NCBI GenBank assembly: GCA_963816685.1
Contig: CAWFMB010000028.1
Coordinates: 1 to 64,000, forward strand
Reading direction: 5' to 3'
DNA length: 64,000 bases
Origin: CAVYUC01 sp963816685
GTDB lineage: Bacteria; Bacteroidota; Bacteroidia; Bacteroidales; Prolixibacteraceae
Made by a program: the position numbers and the translations under genes. The notes beneath the pieces were generated by a model, which saw only the letters and a list, made by a program, of their open reading frames with translations, made no database searches and was not told the DNA's origin. This document shows positions 55,315 through 63,362 of this stretch, piece by piece (the first letter of the stretch is position 1; each line of letters begins with the position of its first letter).

Positions 55315-56045
55315 AAATGAATTGCATTGCTATTGACGATGAAATACTTGCTTTAAAGAAAATTCAGAGGTATGCCGAAAAACTGGATTATTTAAATTTG
55401 ATGGGCACCTTCGACAATGCACTTTCAACTTTTTCATTTTTGCGCGAAAATAAAGTACACCTTATTTTTCTGGACATTCAAATGGATGAATTTACCGGAA
55501 TTCAATTGCTCGAGACACTAAAAGATCCGCCGTATGTAATACTCACCACAGCATTCGATGAATATGCGCTTAAGGCTTACGAACTGGATGTTATGGATTA
55601 TTTACTGAAACCAATTCCATTTGAGCGTTTTGTAAAGGCAGTTGAAAAAGTGTACGCCCGTTTTCTGAAAGAACAAACACAGCCAGCGCATCATCAGTCT
55701 GCAGAATCTCATGAACCTGCGCAACCTGAATACACTTTTATAAAATCGGGCAATAAAACTGTGAAAGTTTATTTCAAAAAAATACTGTACATAGAAGGTA
55801 TGCGCGATTACCTGCAAATACATACCGAAGACAGCAAAATTATGACATTGCTGAATTTTAAAACAATCCAGGAAATACTGGACCCTCAAAAATTTGTGCG
55901 GGTACATAAATCATATATTATTTCGGTAGATAAAATTGATTATATTGAAAACAATACAATTAAAATCAAGGACAAATTAATACCGGTAAGCAATACTTAT
56001 AAAGTAGCTTTCTTTAATTTACTGAACAAAAAGAATTTCGTTTAA
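55311..56045 (+). CDS. LytTR-family response regulator
   Basis: A 244-residue protein. Receiver domain (1-120) with phosphoacceptor D55 in LIFLDIQMDEFTG, the Thr of YVILTTAFDEYALKA, and Lys in DYLLKPIPFERF. A linker (about 122-145) precedes the LytTR DNA-binding domain (about 148-240; FIKSGNKTVKVYFKKILYIE; FVRVHKSYIISVDKIDYIE). It is the partner of the LytS-like kinase, overlapping by 4 bp. The target genes are unknown; the neighbouring serine-hydrolase-like gene 94 bp downstream is one candidate. Confidence 0.95.
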   Translation: MKMNCIAIDDEILALKKIQRYAEKLDYLNLMGTFDNALSTFSFLRENKVHLIFLDIQMDEFTGIQLLETLKDPPYVILTTAFDEYALKAYELDVMDYLLKPIPFERFVKAVEKVYARFLKEQTQPAHHQSAESHEPAQPEYTFIKSGNKTVKVYFKKILYIEGMRDYLQIHTEDSKIMTLLNFKTIQEILDPQKFVRVHKSYIISVDKIDYIENNTIKIKDKLIPVSNTYKVAFFNLLNKKNFV

Positions 56046-56100
56046 CCTTTTTCTGACTGATTTTCTCTCTTTCAAATCTGTAATATAATTTCGAAATCTT

Positions 56101-56108
56101 TATTTTTG
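56101..56108 (+). promoter_or_regulatory. Candidate -7 box of the serine-hydrolase-like gene
   Basis: TATTTTTG matches TAnnTTTG and lies 31 bp before the start codon at 56140. No clear TTTG lies at the right distance upstream, so only the -7 element is supported. Confidence 0.4.
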
Positions 56109-56139
56109 CGCAGTTTAATTAATTCCAATAAACAAAAGT

Positions 56140-57273
56140 ATGAAACAAAGGAAATTGTTTTGCTGCCTGTTTGTTTTGGCTGTATTAACAGGATTGAGTA
56201 GTTGCAGGAAGGAAAAAAAAGATGTTTTTTACAACAGAAAATATCTTGATGAAATAAAGGCAGCACGCAAAAATGCATACTTTTTTATGGCGAGTAATGT
56301 TGTTCCTGGCGCATCATTTGCCGTTTCTGTAGATGGAAAGCTTGTTTATTCCGAGGGATTAGGTCTTGCTTCGAAAGATTTGGAAGTTCCGGCAACACGT
56401 GCAACAAAATACAGAATCGGACAGGTTTCTGAATTATTTACTTCTCTGATTTACCAGATGATGGCTGAAGAAGGAATACTTCATCCTGATTCAACAATTC
56501 AAACCTATCTTAAAGATTTTCCTGAAACAAATTACGAATTGAAACTTCGGCACCTTGCAAATCACAGTTCCGGAATACGGACACCTTCATTAAAAGAAAA
56601 AGAGTGGCGAGGACTTCATGTTGATCTGCAGCAGGGAATCGAAAATATCAATATTGACTCTCTTTCTGTTCCACCCGGAACAATCCAGATGCTGAGCATG
56701 TACAACTACAATCTGCTGGGAGCGGTAATGGAAAAAGCATCCGGTAAAAATTTCCACCAATTGCTTCAGGAATATATTATCGATTCACTTCAAATAGAAA
56801 ATACAATTGAAGATAATCCGCTTATTCCGATTAAGAACCGCACCAATTATTTCGATCACAATCTTGTATTCCAGGTGGTAAATGCAATATTCCAGGATAC
56901 AAGGTACAAAGCTCCTTCAGAAGGACTGCTTTCAACTGCAGAAGATTTGGTTAAACTGGGGAATGCGGTTTTATATTCCGATAAGATACCTGAAGGTGTA
57001 AAAAGGAGAATGTTTGAGCCGGAAATGCTTTTAGATGGAAAGAATGTTGAACTCGAAAACGGCTGGATGTTGTTGGAAAGCAAAAACGGAACTCCCATTT
57101 ACGGAAGAAGCGGCAGTATTGCAGGTGGAAGTGCAGCAGTTTTAATTTATCCTGAAGAAAGAATTGTAATTGCCGGTGCCTGTAACATTGATGATGTTCC
57201 GGATAAAATTCCCCTTTTTGGTATGGCAAATCATTTCATTAACAATACGAAATCTGATTCTGAATCAGAGTAA
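56140..57273 (+). CDS. Beta-lactamase-fold (serine hydrolase) lipoprotein with lost catalytic motifs
   Basis: A 377-residue protein with a lipoprotein signal (LTGLSSCRKEKK). The fold is clear: FAVSVDGKLVYSEGLGLASK, LRHLANHSSGIRTPS, YNLLGAVMEKASGKNF, APSEGLLSTAEDLVKLGNAV and LIYPEERIVIAG follow the class C beta-lactamase/D-alanyl peptidase pattern. The active site does not. Where family members have S-x-x-K, this protein reads Q95-V-S-E98 (YRIGQVSELFTSL). The Y-x-N motif aligns with L-S-M, and the KTG/H-x-G position reads YGRSGS. It is therefore probably a non-catalytic binding or regulatory protein. It follows the two-component pair on the same strand, though with its own -7 box. Confidence 0.85.
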   Translation: MKQRKLFCCLFVLAVLTGLSSCRKEKKDVFYNRKYLDEIKAARKNAYFFMASNVVPGASFAVSVDGKLVYSEGLGLASKDLEVPATRATKYRIGQVSELFTSLIYQMMAEEGILHPDSTIQTYLKDFPETNYELKLRHLANHSSGIRTPSLKEKEWRGLHVDLQQGIENINIDSLSVPPGTIQMLSMYNYNLLGAVMEKASGKNFHQLLQEYIIDSLQIENTIEDNPLIPIKNRTNYFDHNLVFQVVNAIFQDTRYKAPSEGLLSTAEDLVKLGNAVLYSDKIPEGVKRRMFEPEMLLDGKNVELENGWMLLESKNGTPIYGRSGSIAGGSAAVLIYPEERIVIAGACNIDDVPDKIPLFGMANHFINNTKSDSESE

Positions 57274-57287
57274 GTAATAGTCCGGTT

Positions 57288-57620
57288 TTAGTGCGAACAG
57301 CGGACACAGGTTTGGGATTGTGGCATGACCAGTATCCTTCCAATTGGAATAGGAGATTTACAACGGATACAAATCCCGAAATCAGCATCATTAATTTTGG
57401 AAAGGACAGATTTTAACTTGTAAAGTTTATCTTTTGATTTTCGCAGGGCCGCTTCGGTAACGCTTTTGTTGTTAATTGCATCCATTCGGGAAATGCGTCC
57501 AATTGCATTTTCAGGTTCCACTGGCAAAGTCAGATCCTTATATTCACTGATGAGTAATTCAGTTTTCCGGATTTCTTCTTCAATGATGATTTTTATTCCT
57601 GCTTTATTTAATTCAGGCAT
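57288..57620 (-). CDS. TraR/DksA-family zinc-finger protein
   Basis: A 110-residue protein with two coiled-coil-forming helices (about 5-80; KSKDKLYKLKSVLSKIND) and a C4 zinc finger (FGICIRCKSPIPIGRIL; then TCVRCS). DksA-type proteins bind the RNA polymerase secondary channel. Its start overlaps the ftsY stop (TAATG), so translation is coupled to ftsY. Its end lies 14 bp from the convergent serine-hydrolase-like gene. Confidence 0.9.
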   Translation of the reverse strand: MPELNKAGIKIIIEEEIRKTELLISEYKDLTLPVEPENAIGRISRMDAINNKSVTEAALRKSKDKLYKLKSVLSKINDADFGICIRCKSPIPIGRILVMPQSQTCVRCSH

Positions 57621-58573
57621 TATGAAGAAAAAAGTGATTCCACAAATTCGCGGCGTCTGAATATCTGGAGGTGTTCCATTTTTTCGCCAATTCCAATATA
57701 CTTTACCGGTATTTTAAACTGGTCTGAAATTCCAATCACTACACCGCCTTTTGCAGTTCCATCAAGTTTTGTCAGTGCCAGTGCAGTAACTTCTGTTGCT
57801 TTGGTGAATTGTTTGGCCTGTTCAAATGCATTCTGTCCGGTTGAGCCATCAAGAATCAGCAGAACCTCGTGTGGTGCTCCGGGAACTACTTTATCCATTA
57901 CCTTTTTAATTTTGGAGAGTTCGTTCATCAGGTTCACCTTATTGTGCAGGCGACCAGCGGTATCAATGATTACCACATCTGCATTTTTATTTTTTGCCGA
58001 AGAAAGAGTATCAAAAGCAACAGAAGCAGGATCGGAGCCCATTCTTTGTTTTACAAGCGGCACATCAACTCGGTTGGCCCAAATTTCGAGCTGTTCGATA
58101 GCCGCAGCTCTAAAAGTATCGGCAGCACCCAAAACAACTGATTTGCCGTTTTGCTTAAAATGGTAAGCCAGTTTTCCAATGGTTGTTGTTTTTCCCACAC
58201 CATTTACGCCAACAACCATAATAACATATGGTTTGGCTGTTTCCGGAAGTTCGAAACCTGAAACATCTTCCGTATTATTTTCTTCAAGCAATGCAGCAAT
58301 TTCTTCCTTCAAAATAGTATTCAGCTCAGCAATTCCCATATATTTATCCCGAAGAACACGCGCTTCAATCCTGCGAATAATTTTTATTGTTGTATCCACA
58401 CCTACATCCGATGAAATCAAAACTTCCTCGAGGTTATCAAGAACTTCATCGTCTACTTTGGTCTTGCCTGCTACAGCACGTCCCAGTTTTTTAAATACAC
58501 TTTCCTTTGTTTTGGAAAGCCCTTCATCGAGGTTTTCTTTTTTATTTCTTGTAAAACTTCCGAATAATGCCAT
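57620..58573 (-). CDS. ftsY: Signal recognition particle receptor FtsY
   Basis: A 317-residue SRP GTPase. N-domain (about 1-100) without the long acidic A-domain of enterobacteria; G-domain with P-loop VGVNGVGKTTTIGKLA, the DTFRAAAIEQLEIWA box, IIDTAGRLHNKVNLM, and TKLDGTAKGGV. It docks ribosome-SRP complexes to the inner membrane. It follows the ribosomal protein cluster but is separated from it by a terminator-like hairpin, and overlaps the DksA-like gene by one base. Confidence 0.97.
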   Translation of the reverse strand: MALFGSFTRNKKENLDEGLSKTKESVFKKLGRAVAGKTKVDDEVLDNLEEVLISSDVGVDTTIKIIRRIEARVLRDKYMGIAELNTILKEEIAALLEENNTEDVSGFELPETAKPYVIMVVGVNGVGKTTTIGKLAYHFKQNGKSVVLGAADTFRAAAIEQLEIWANRVDVPLVKQRMGSDPASVAFDTLSSAKNKNADVVIIDTAGRLHNKVNLMNELSKIKKVMDKVVPGAPHEVLLILDGSTGQNAFEQAKQFTKATEVTALALTKLDGTAKGGVVIGISDQFKIPVKYIGIGEKMEHLQIFRRREFVESLFSS

Positions 58574-58639
58574 TTCTTTCTGGATTAATAGTGGCTAATT
58601 TAGCAAATTTTCCTGCAATAAAGATGATATCCTGCAGAA

Positions 58640-58681
58640 TGCAAAAAAAGCCTTCACCACAAGATGAAAGCTTTTTTTGCA
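58640..58681 (-). terminator. Intrinsic terminator between DUF4295 and ftsY
   Basis: TGCAAAAAAAGC (58640-58651) pairs with GCTTTTTTTGCA (58670-58681), with extra CTTCA/TGAA pairing near the loop. Read on the minus strand, the stem ends with a T7 run, terminating the rpmB-rpmG-DUF4295 message. Confidence 0.7.
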
Positions 58682-58701
58682 AATATGTAATACCTTTGAT
58701 T

Positions 58702-58854
58702 TTATTTCTTAAAGTATTCGTTTACATTGTCATTCGGAATCACTTCTTCCTTAAATGTGTAAGCGCCGGTTTTATCTGATTTGACCATTTTAATCACTTT
58801 TGAATAGCCTTTACCGGCACCTTTCTGTAATGTTGCAACTGCCTTCTTTGCCAT
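58702..58854 (-). CDS. DUF4295 small basic protein
   Basis: A 50-residue Lys-rich protein starting MAKKAVATLQKGAGKGYSKV and ending NVNEYFKK. DUF4295 proteins are found throughout Bacteroidota directly after rpmG, as here (8 bp downstream), and are probably ribosome-associated. Its position and composition make the call despite the short length. Confidence 0.93.
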   Translation of the reverse strand: MAKKAVATLQKGAGKGYSKVIKMVKSDKTGAYTFKEEVIPNDNVNEYFKK

Positions 58855-58862
58855 AGCTTATC

Positions 58863-59051
58863 TTATTTAATTTCTTTGTGAACTGTTACCTTTTTCAATA
58901 TCGGATTATACTTCTTTATTTCCAAACGTTCAGGAGTATTTTTCCTGTTTTTGGTGGTAATGTATCGTGAAGTACCGGGCATTCCACTGTCTTTATGCTC
59001 GGTGCATTCCAAAATTACCTGAATTCTGTTGCCTTTTCCTTTTTTAGCCAT
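58863..59051 (-). CDS. rpmG: 50S ribosomal protein L33
   Basis: A 62-residue protein with the L33 pattern RIQVILECTEHK and YITTKNRKNTPERLEIKKYN. Cysteine content is reduced (one Cys), so it is the zinc-free type. It lies 13 bp after rpmB. Confidence 0.96.
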   Translation of the reverse strand: MAKKGKGNRIQVILECTEHKDSGMPGTSRYITTKNRKNTPERLEIKKYNPILKKVTVHKEIK

Positions 59052-59064
59052 TATTCACGATCTT

Positions 59065-59307
59065 TTAATTTTTTTCTACTAATCCTTTTTCTCTGGCTTC
59101 CCGAAGAGCAGCTTGCACACCTTTTTTGTTGATGGTGCGGATTCCTGCAGCTGAAACCGTTAAACTAATCCAACGATCTTCATCCGGAAGATAAAATTTC
59201 TTTTTGAACAGGTTTACATCGAACGTCCTTTTAACTCTGCGTTTTGAATGGGAAACATTATTGCCGACCATTGCTTTTTTACCTGTTATCTGACAAACTC
59301 GTGACAT
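59065..59307 (-). CDS. rpmB: 50S ribosomal protein L28
   Basis: An 80-residue protein starting MSRVCQITGKKAMVGNNVSH, then KRTFDVNLFKKKFYLPDED and the closing RTINKKGVQAALREA. It is the first gene of the rpmB-rpmG-DUF4295 unit. Confidence 0.97.
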   Translation of the reverse strand: MSRVCQITGKKAMVGNNVSHSKRRVKRTFDVNLFKKKFYLPDEDRWISLTVSAAGIRTINKKGVQAALREAREKGLVEKN

Positions 59308-59500
59308 TTTATTTATTTCTTTAGTGTACTTACTACCACGTTATTTTTACGGCTTGCAAAGAAAAGACTTTTTTAAGAAATAATCAAGCGGTAGTATAAG
59401 TTTTTCAATAAACAATTAACAATTAATTGTTAGCTTCTAATCCCGCTCCTGGTTTTCCAGTGAAGCAGTAAATTTATATTTTCGAACAAAATTAACCATA

Positions 59501-60946
59501 ATGCTTTTCAACTCAACAGCATTTCTTGTTTTTCTGCTTATTGTTTTTATTATATACTGGAAATCAGCTGCTGTTTCAAATATTTTGTCAAAATGGGTGT
59601 TGTTGGTTGCCAGCTATGTATTTTATGGCTGGTGGGACTGGCGGTTTTTAATTCTGATTTTCATCAGTTCTGCTTCCGATTTTATTATCGGCAGCTATTT
59701 ATTCCGCTGTGAAAAGCAACAAAACAGGAAGTTACTTTTGTTACTCAGTTTGTTTATAAATCTTGGAATCCTGTTCTTTTTTAAATATTTCAATTTTTTT
59801 ATCGAATCATTTAGAAACCTTACCGGAAATACTTTTCCCCATAACGGCTGGGATTCATTAAATGTGATTCTGCCGGTTGGAATCAGCTTTTACACCTTTC
59901 AAACGCTCAGCTATACGATAGATATTTACCGTCGCGAAATTGTTCCTGCAAAATCAGCACTTACATTTTTTACCTTTGTCGCTTTTTTTCCACAGTTGGT
60001 AGCCGGCCCGATTGAAAGGGCGAAAAAGTTAATTCCACAGTTTGAGGTAAAACCTGTTTTTTCCTATCCGCAAGCCACGTCAGGATTAAAACTGATGTTG
60101 TGGGGATTTTTTAAGAAAATGGTAATTGCCGATCAACTGGGGGTACTTGCTGATGCTGTTTACGGTGCTCCCCAGAATTTCGGCAGCGGAGCTGTTATTG
60201 CAGCTACAGTGCTTTTTGGATTTCAGATTTATTGTGATTTTTCAGGCTATTCGGATATTGCTATCGGCACTGCCCGTTTGTTTGGTGTTGAATTGATGAT
60301 CAATTTCCGTACACCCTATTTTTCAAGTTCATTTCGTGATTTCTGGCACCGCTGGCACATTTCACTTTCCACCTGGTTTCGTGATTATGTTTATATTCCG
60401 CTTGGAGGAAGTCGTGTAAATCAGGTTAATCGTTTTAAAAATATACTTGTAACTTTTATTATTTCAGGTTTGTGGCATGGTGCCAACATTACTTTCCTGA
60501 TTTGGGGTTTTGTGCATGGTCTGTTGTACGCTTCCGAACAGGTTGTTTCACCACTTTTTCGCCTTCCCCGGAAAATTAAAACCATCTTGGGTGGAATAAT
60601 AACATTTGTCCTGGTTAATTTCGCATGGTTGTTTTTCAGAGCCGAATCCGGAAATCAGGTTTTACTGCTAATCCGAAAGCTGGCAAATGAAAGTTTAACT
60701 GATTTTTCAGGTTTTGCTGAACTTTTAATGAAAACAGGAAATCTAACCGCACCGGCAAGAATGTTGGTTTTTGCTTTTCCATTATTTCTCTTCACTGAGT
60801 TTTTTATGGGTAAGAAAACATTTGCCGAACTGGTAAAACATACTCCTGCCCCATTCAGGTGGGGGTTTTATTATTTGCTTGTGATGATGATTTTGTTCTT
60901 TGGCGTAATAAAATCAGCGCCACAATTTATCTATTTTCAATTTTGA
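59501..60946 (+). CDS. MBOAT-family O-acyltransferase (AlgI/DltB-like)
   Basis: A 481-residue membrane protein with about ten helices. Conserved AlgI-type segments: YVFYGWWDWRFLILIFISS, ILPVGISFYTFQTLSYTIDI, FFPQLVAGPIERAKKLIPQF, FRDFWHRWHISLSTWFRDYV (with the first invariant His) and SGLWHGANITFLIWGFVHGL (with the catalytic His). It moves acyl (usually acetyl) groups across the inner membrane to an extracytoplasmic glycan. The SGNH-like partner gene starts 2 bp after its stop, a standard arrangement. The glycan acceptor is unknown. Confidence 0.95.
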   Translation: MLFNSTAFLVFLLIVFIIYWKSAAVSNILSKWVLLVASYVFYGWWDWRFLILIFISSASDFIIGSYLFRCEKQQNRKLLLLLSLFINLGILFFFKYFNFFIESFRNLTGNTFPHNGWDSLNVILPVGISFYTFQTLSYTIDIYRREIVPAKSALTFFTFVAFFPQLVAGPIERAKKLIPQFEVKPVFSYPQATSGLKLMLWGFFKKMVIADQLGVLADAVYGAPQNFGSGAVIAATVLFGFQIYCDFSGYSDIAIGTARLFGVELMINFRTPYFSSSFRDFWHRWHISLSTWFRDYVYIPLGGSRVNQVNRFKNILVTFIISGLWHGANITFLIWGFVHGLLYASEQVVSPLFRLPRKIKTILGGIITFVLVNFAWLFFRAESGNQVLLLIRKLANESLTDFSGFAELLMKTGNLTAPARMLVFAFPLFLFTEFFMGKKTFAELVKHTPAPFRWGFYYLLVMMILFFGVIKSAPQFIYFQF

Positions 60947-60948
60947 GG

Positions 60949-61896
60949 ATGAAGAAATTCATAAAATATATTGTTGTTTTTTTGCTTCCCTTTTTTGCCG
61001 GAATTATTTTGCTGTTTGTAATTCCTGTAGATAAAAAATTCAGTTACCGGTTTGTAAAAGGTGAATGTGACGACAAAGCGAGCTGGATTTATCATCGTGT
61101 TTTTGAAGATGAAAGAAACATTGATATTGTATTTTCCGGCGCTTCTCAAACCGGCAGTGCAATTATGGATGAACGTATTGAAAACGAACTCAGCCGGTTT
61201 ACCGGCACAAGAATCCATGCAGTAAATTTCGGATATTGCCGACGTGGCAGAGACGTTCAGTATGTCATGCTGAAAGATCTTTTTCAACATAAAAATCCAG
61301 AGATTCTTGTAGTGGAAGTTTATGAAGATGAACCTAAAAAAAGCCATCCGGTTTTCCCTTATCTCGCCGGAACTTCTGAACTTTTTAATTCTTTTGTTTT
61401 ATTTAATCAGCGTTTTCCGGGCTCCATACTCAAAGGTATTGTTGTCCGCTTTGAATACATGAAAACCAGATTCTTTAATTTGAAATATGAATTGCGTCAA
61501 AACTTTCCGGCGTTTGGTTACCGCCCATCACAAATCATTGCAGAGACTGAGTGGTTGGATGAAAACCAAAATAACTGGCGAAACCGCCTGAATAAGACAA
61601 TACCTGCACTTTTACGAAGAACTGAGTTAAATTATTCAAAACATTACCTTGAAAAAATAATTGAACTGGCAGCTCAAAACAATTGTGAAGTTTTGTTTTT
61701 GTATTTGCCTGAGTCGGGTTCACACCTGAAATACCCGCTGATAAATGATTACTATCGTCAACTGGCTGATGTAGTTTACATTCCCGACAGCATTATCAAC
61801 AATAAAACTTATTGGAAAGATGCTACTCATTTTAATGATTCCGGTGCTGAACAGGTATCAGAAATAATTGTTTCGAAACTAAAAGATTTTTACTAA
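60949..61896 (+). CDS. SGNH-like partner protein of the MBOAT acyltransferase
   Basis: The start at 60949 (MKKFIKYIVVFLLPFFAGII) gives 315 residues with one N-terminal membrane helix; an upstream ATG inside the MBOAT gene was rejected. The body resembles the AlgX/AlgJ/DltD-like SGNH fold: VFSGASQTGSAI takes the nucleophile position, NPEILVVEVYEDEP the central part, and DATHFNDSGAEQVS the Asp-x-x-His block. It probably completes acyl transfer to the glycan in the periplasm. It is translationally linked to the MBOAT gene. Confidence 0.85.
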   Translation: MKKFIKYIVVFLLPFFAGIILLFVIPVDKKFSYRFVKGECDDKASWIYHRVFEDERNIDIVFSGASQTGSAIMDERIENELSRFTGTRIHAVNFGYCRRGRDVQYVMLKDLFQHKNPEILVVEVYEDEPKKSHPVFPYLAGTSELFNSFVLFNQRFPGSILKGIVVRFEYMKTRFFNLKYELRQNFPAFGYRPSQIIAETEWLDENQNNWRNRLNKTIPALLRRTELNYSKHYLEKIIELAAQNNCEVLFLYLPESGSHLKYPLINDYYRQLADVVYIPDSIINNKTYWKDATHFNDSGAEQVSEIIVSKLKDFY

Positions 61897-61938
61897 CGAT
61901 TAAAACCAGAGTAATTTCGGTTCAACATTATTACTTTT

Positions 61939-62421
61939 ATGGATTACATTTTTATAGTTGCAGGTATCATTTTCATTGTAAGCGGAATTCTTGGAGCTGT
62001 ACTTCCTGTGATTCCTGGCCCGCCATTAAGTTATATTGGTTTATTGCTATTGCATTTTACTGAGCACTACCAGTTTACCGAACGTTTTTTGATTATTTGG
62101 GCAGTCATTACTGTGGTGGTGTATATTTTGGATTACTTTGTTCCGGTATGGGGAACCAAACGGTTTGGTGGCAGCAGGCGTGGAGTTTGGGGCAGCATGA
62201 TTGGGCTTATTGCAGGATTGCTTTTTATGGGACCAGTAGGAATTATTATCGGCCCTTTTGCAGGGGCTGTAATTGGTGAACTTACAGCAGGCAAAGATTC
62301 TGCTGCTGCATTAAAATCAGGATTTGGCTCATTTATTGGCTTTCTGGCAGGTACAATCCTGAAGTTAATTGTATCGGGAATGATGTCCTGGTATTTTGCC
62401 CGCGAATTGTTTCAATTTTGA
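61939..62421 (+). CDS. DUF456-family membrane protein
   Basis: A 160-residue protein with about four hydrophobic segments and glycine-rich turns (VSGILGAVLPVIPGPPLSYI; KRFGGSRRGVWGSMIGLIAG; GPFAGAVIGELTAGKDSAAA). This is the DUF456 pattern. Function is unknown; it is an inner-membrane protein. It lies 42 bp after the SGNH gene and may be cotranscribed. Confidence 0.9.
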   Translation: MDYIFIVAGIIFIVSGILGAVLPVIPGPPLSYIGLLLLHFTEHYQFTERFLIIWAVITVVVYILDYFVPVWGTKRFGGSRRGVWGSMIGLIAGLLFMGPVGIIIGPFAGAVIGELTAGKDSAAALKSGFGSFIGFLAGTILKLIVSGMMSWYFARELFQF

Positions 62422-62428
62422 CTACATT

Positions 62429-62476
62429 AAAAAAAAGACGTTGAATTTTTACGTGTAGCGCAAAAATATCAACGTC
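62429..62476 (-). terminator. Terminator between convergent DUF456 and hemerythrin-like genes
   Basis: GACGTTGA (62437-62444) pairs with TCAACGTC (62469-62476), with further inner pairing of ATTTTT and AAAAAT. On the minus strand the stem is followed by eight T, ending the hemerythrin-like unit; it may also stop DUF456 transcripts. Confidence 0.7.
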
Positions 62477-62520
62477 ATATAGAACTTTTAGTGTTTGGGT
62501 AAATATTTTAAAAAACTATT

Positions 62521-62892
62521 CTATTTTTTAATTGTGGTATCTTCTTCCTGAGAAAATTGAGTTCCCAAATCCTTCAGTTTATCCTTAGGAATGTATTTTT
62601 CAGCTCGTGGAAATAAATCATGTTTTTCCTCTTTTAAATGATACTGCACTACTTCGCGCAACACCTTAAGTTTTTTGTTCCATATCGAAGGCTGATACGG
62701 ATTTTCTTCCTCACTTGTCATTAATACGTTCAACATCAGGGATTGCATTAATTCATCAATCATTTTGTGATGAATAGCAAGGTGCTTTTTGAGCAGAACA
62801 ATTTTAGAATGATCATCGTCCAGGTCATCGATTAACCTGCTGATTTTCACCTGATGATCAGCCAGCATTTCAGTTATCATTCTATTTTCCAT
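62521..62892 (-). CDS. Hemerythrin-like (HHE-type) protein, short paralogue
   Basis: A 123-residue helical protein with spaced His/Glu (MLADHQVKISRLI; LKKHLAIHHKMIDELMQS; VVQYHLKEEKHDLFPRAEKY), matching the HHE cation-binding pattern of four-helix non-haem iron proteins. It is a paralogue of the gene 11 bp upstream, with the same order of motifs. A role in oxygen, nitric oxide or iron sensing is typical of the fold, not shown here. Confidence 0.82.
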   Translation of the reverse strand: MENRMITEMLADHQVKISRLIDDLDDDHSKIVLLKKHLAIHHKMIDELMQSLMLNVLMTSEEENPYQPSIWNKKLKVLREVVQYHLKEEKHDLFPRAEKYIPKDKLKDLGTQFSQEEDTTIKK

Positions 62893-62903
62893 AGAAACAA
62901 ATT

Positions 62904-63344
62904 TTAGGTTTCCAACATCAAGTTAATTCTTTTTTCTTTGAGTTTTGCAAAACGTTGCCCCAATTCCACTTGCTTTTCTTTTGAAAGTCTTTTTTCCGCT
63001 TCCGGAAATAAATCTTCCTCTTCTTCATCAAGATGATGATTTATAATTTCAGTTAAAACTCCAAATTTAACTTTCCACCGGGGGCTGTCTTTTGGAAAGT
63101 CGGCCAAATCGAGCAGTAAAATGTTTAAAACGAAATGCTCCTCCTGTGATTCAAGAGAATCATCTTTTATATCGTCTTTTTTATTGAGTAAACTCAACAA
63201 TAAATCTTCTTCCAGCTCATGGTGCACATCAAGGTGTTTCTTTAAAATAATAAATTTGGAACTTTCTTTTTTCACCTCTTTAATTATCTGCCGCATTTCA
63301 TCGTGATGCAGGGTTAATTCTTCTGTGATAGTTTTTGCAGCCAT
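62904..63344 (-). CDS. Hemerythrin-like (HHE-type) protein, long paralogue
   Basis: A 146-residue helical protein with LTLHHDEMRQIIKEV, LKKHLDVHHELEEDLLLSLL and IINHHLDEEEEDLFPEAEKR, the His/Glu ligands of HHE domains. It is 18 bp downstream of the mechanosensitive channel gene and 11 bp upstream of its paralogue, so the three are probably one operon. Confidence 0.85.
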   Translation of the reverse strand: MAAKTITEELTLHHDEMRQIIKEVKKESSKFIILKKHLDVHHELEEDLLLSLLNKKDDIKDDSLESQEEHFVLNILLLDLADFPKDSPRWKVKFGVLTEIINHHLDEEEEDLFPEAEKRLSKEKQVELGQRFAKLKEKRINLMLET

Positions 63345-63362
63345 TTTTAACGGTTTAAATTA

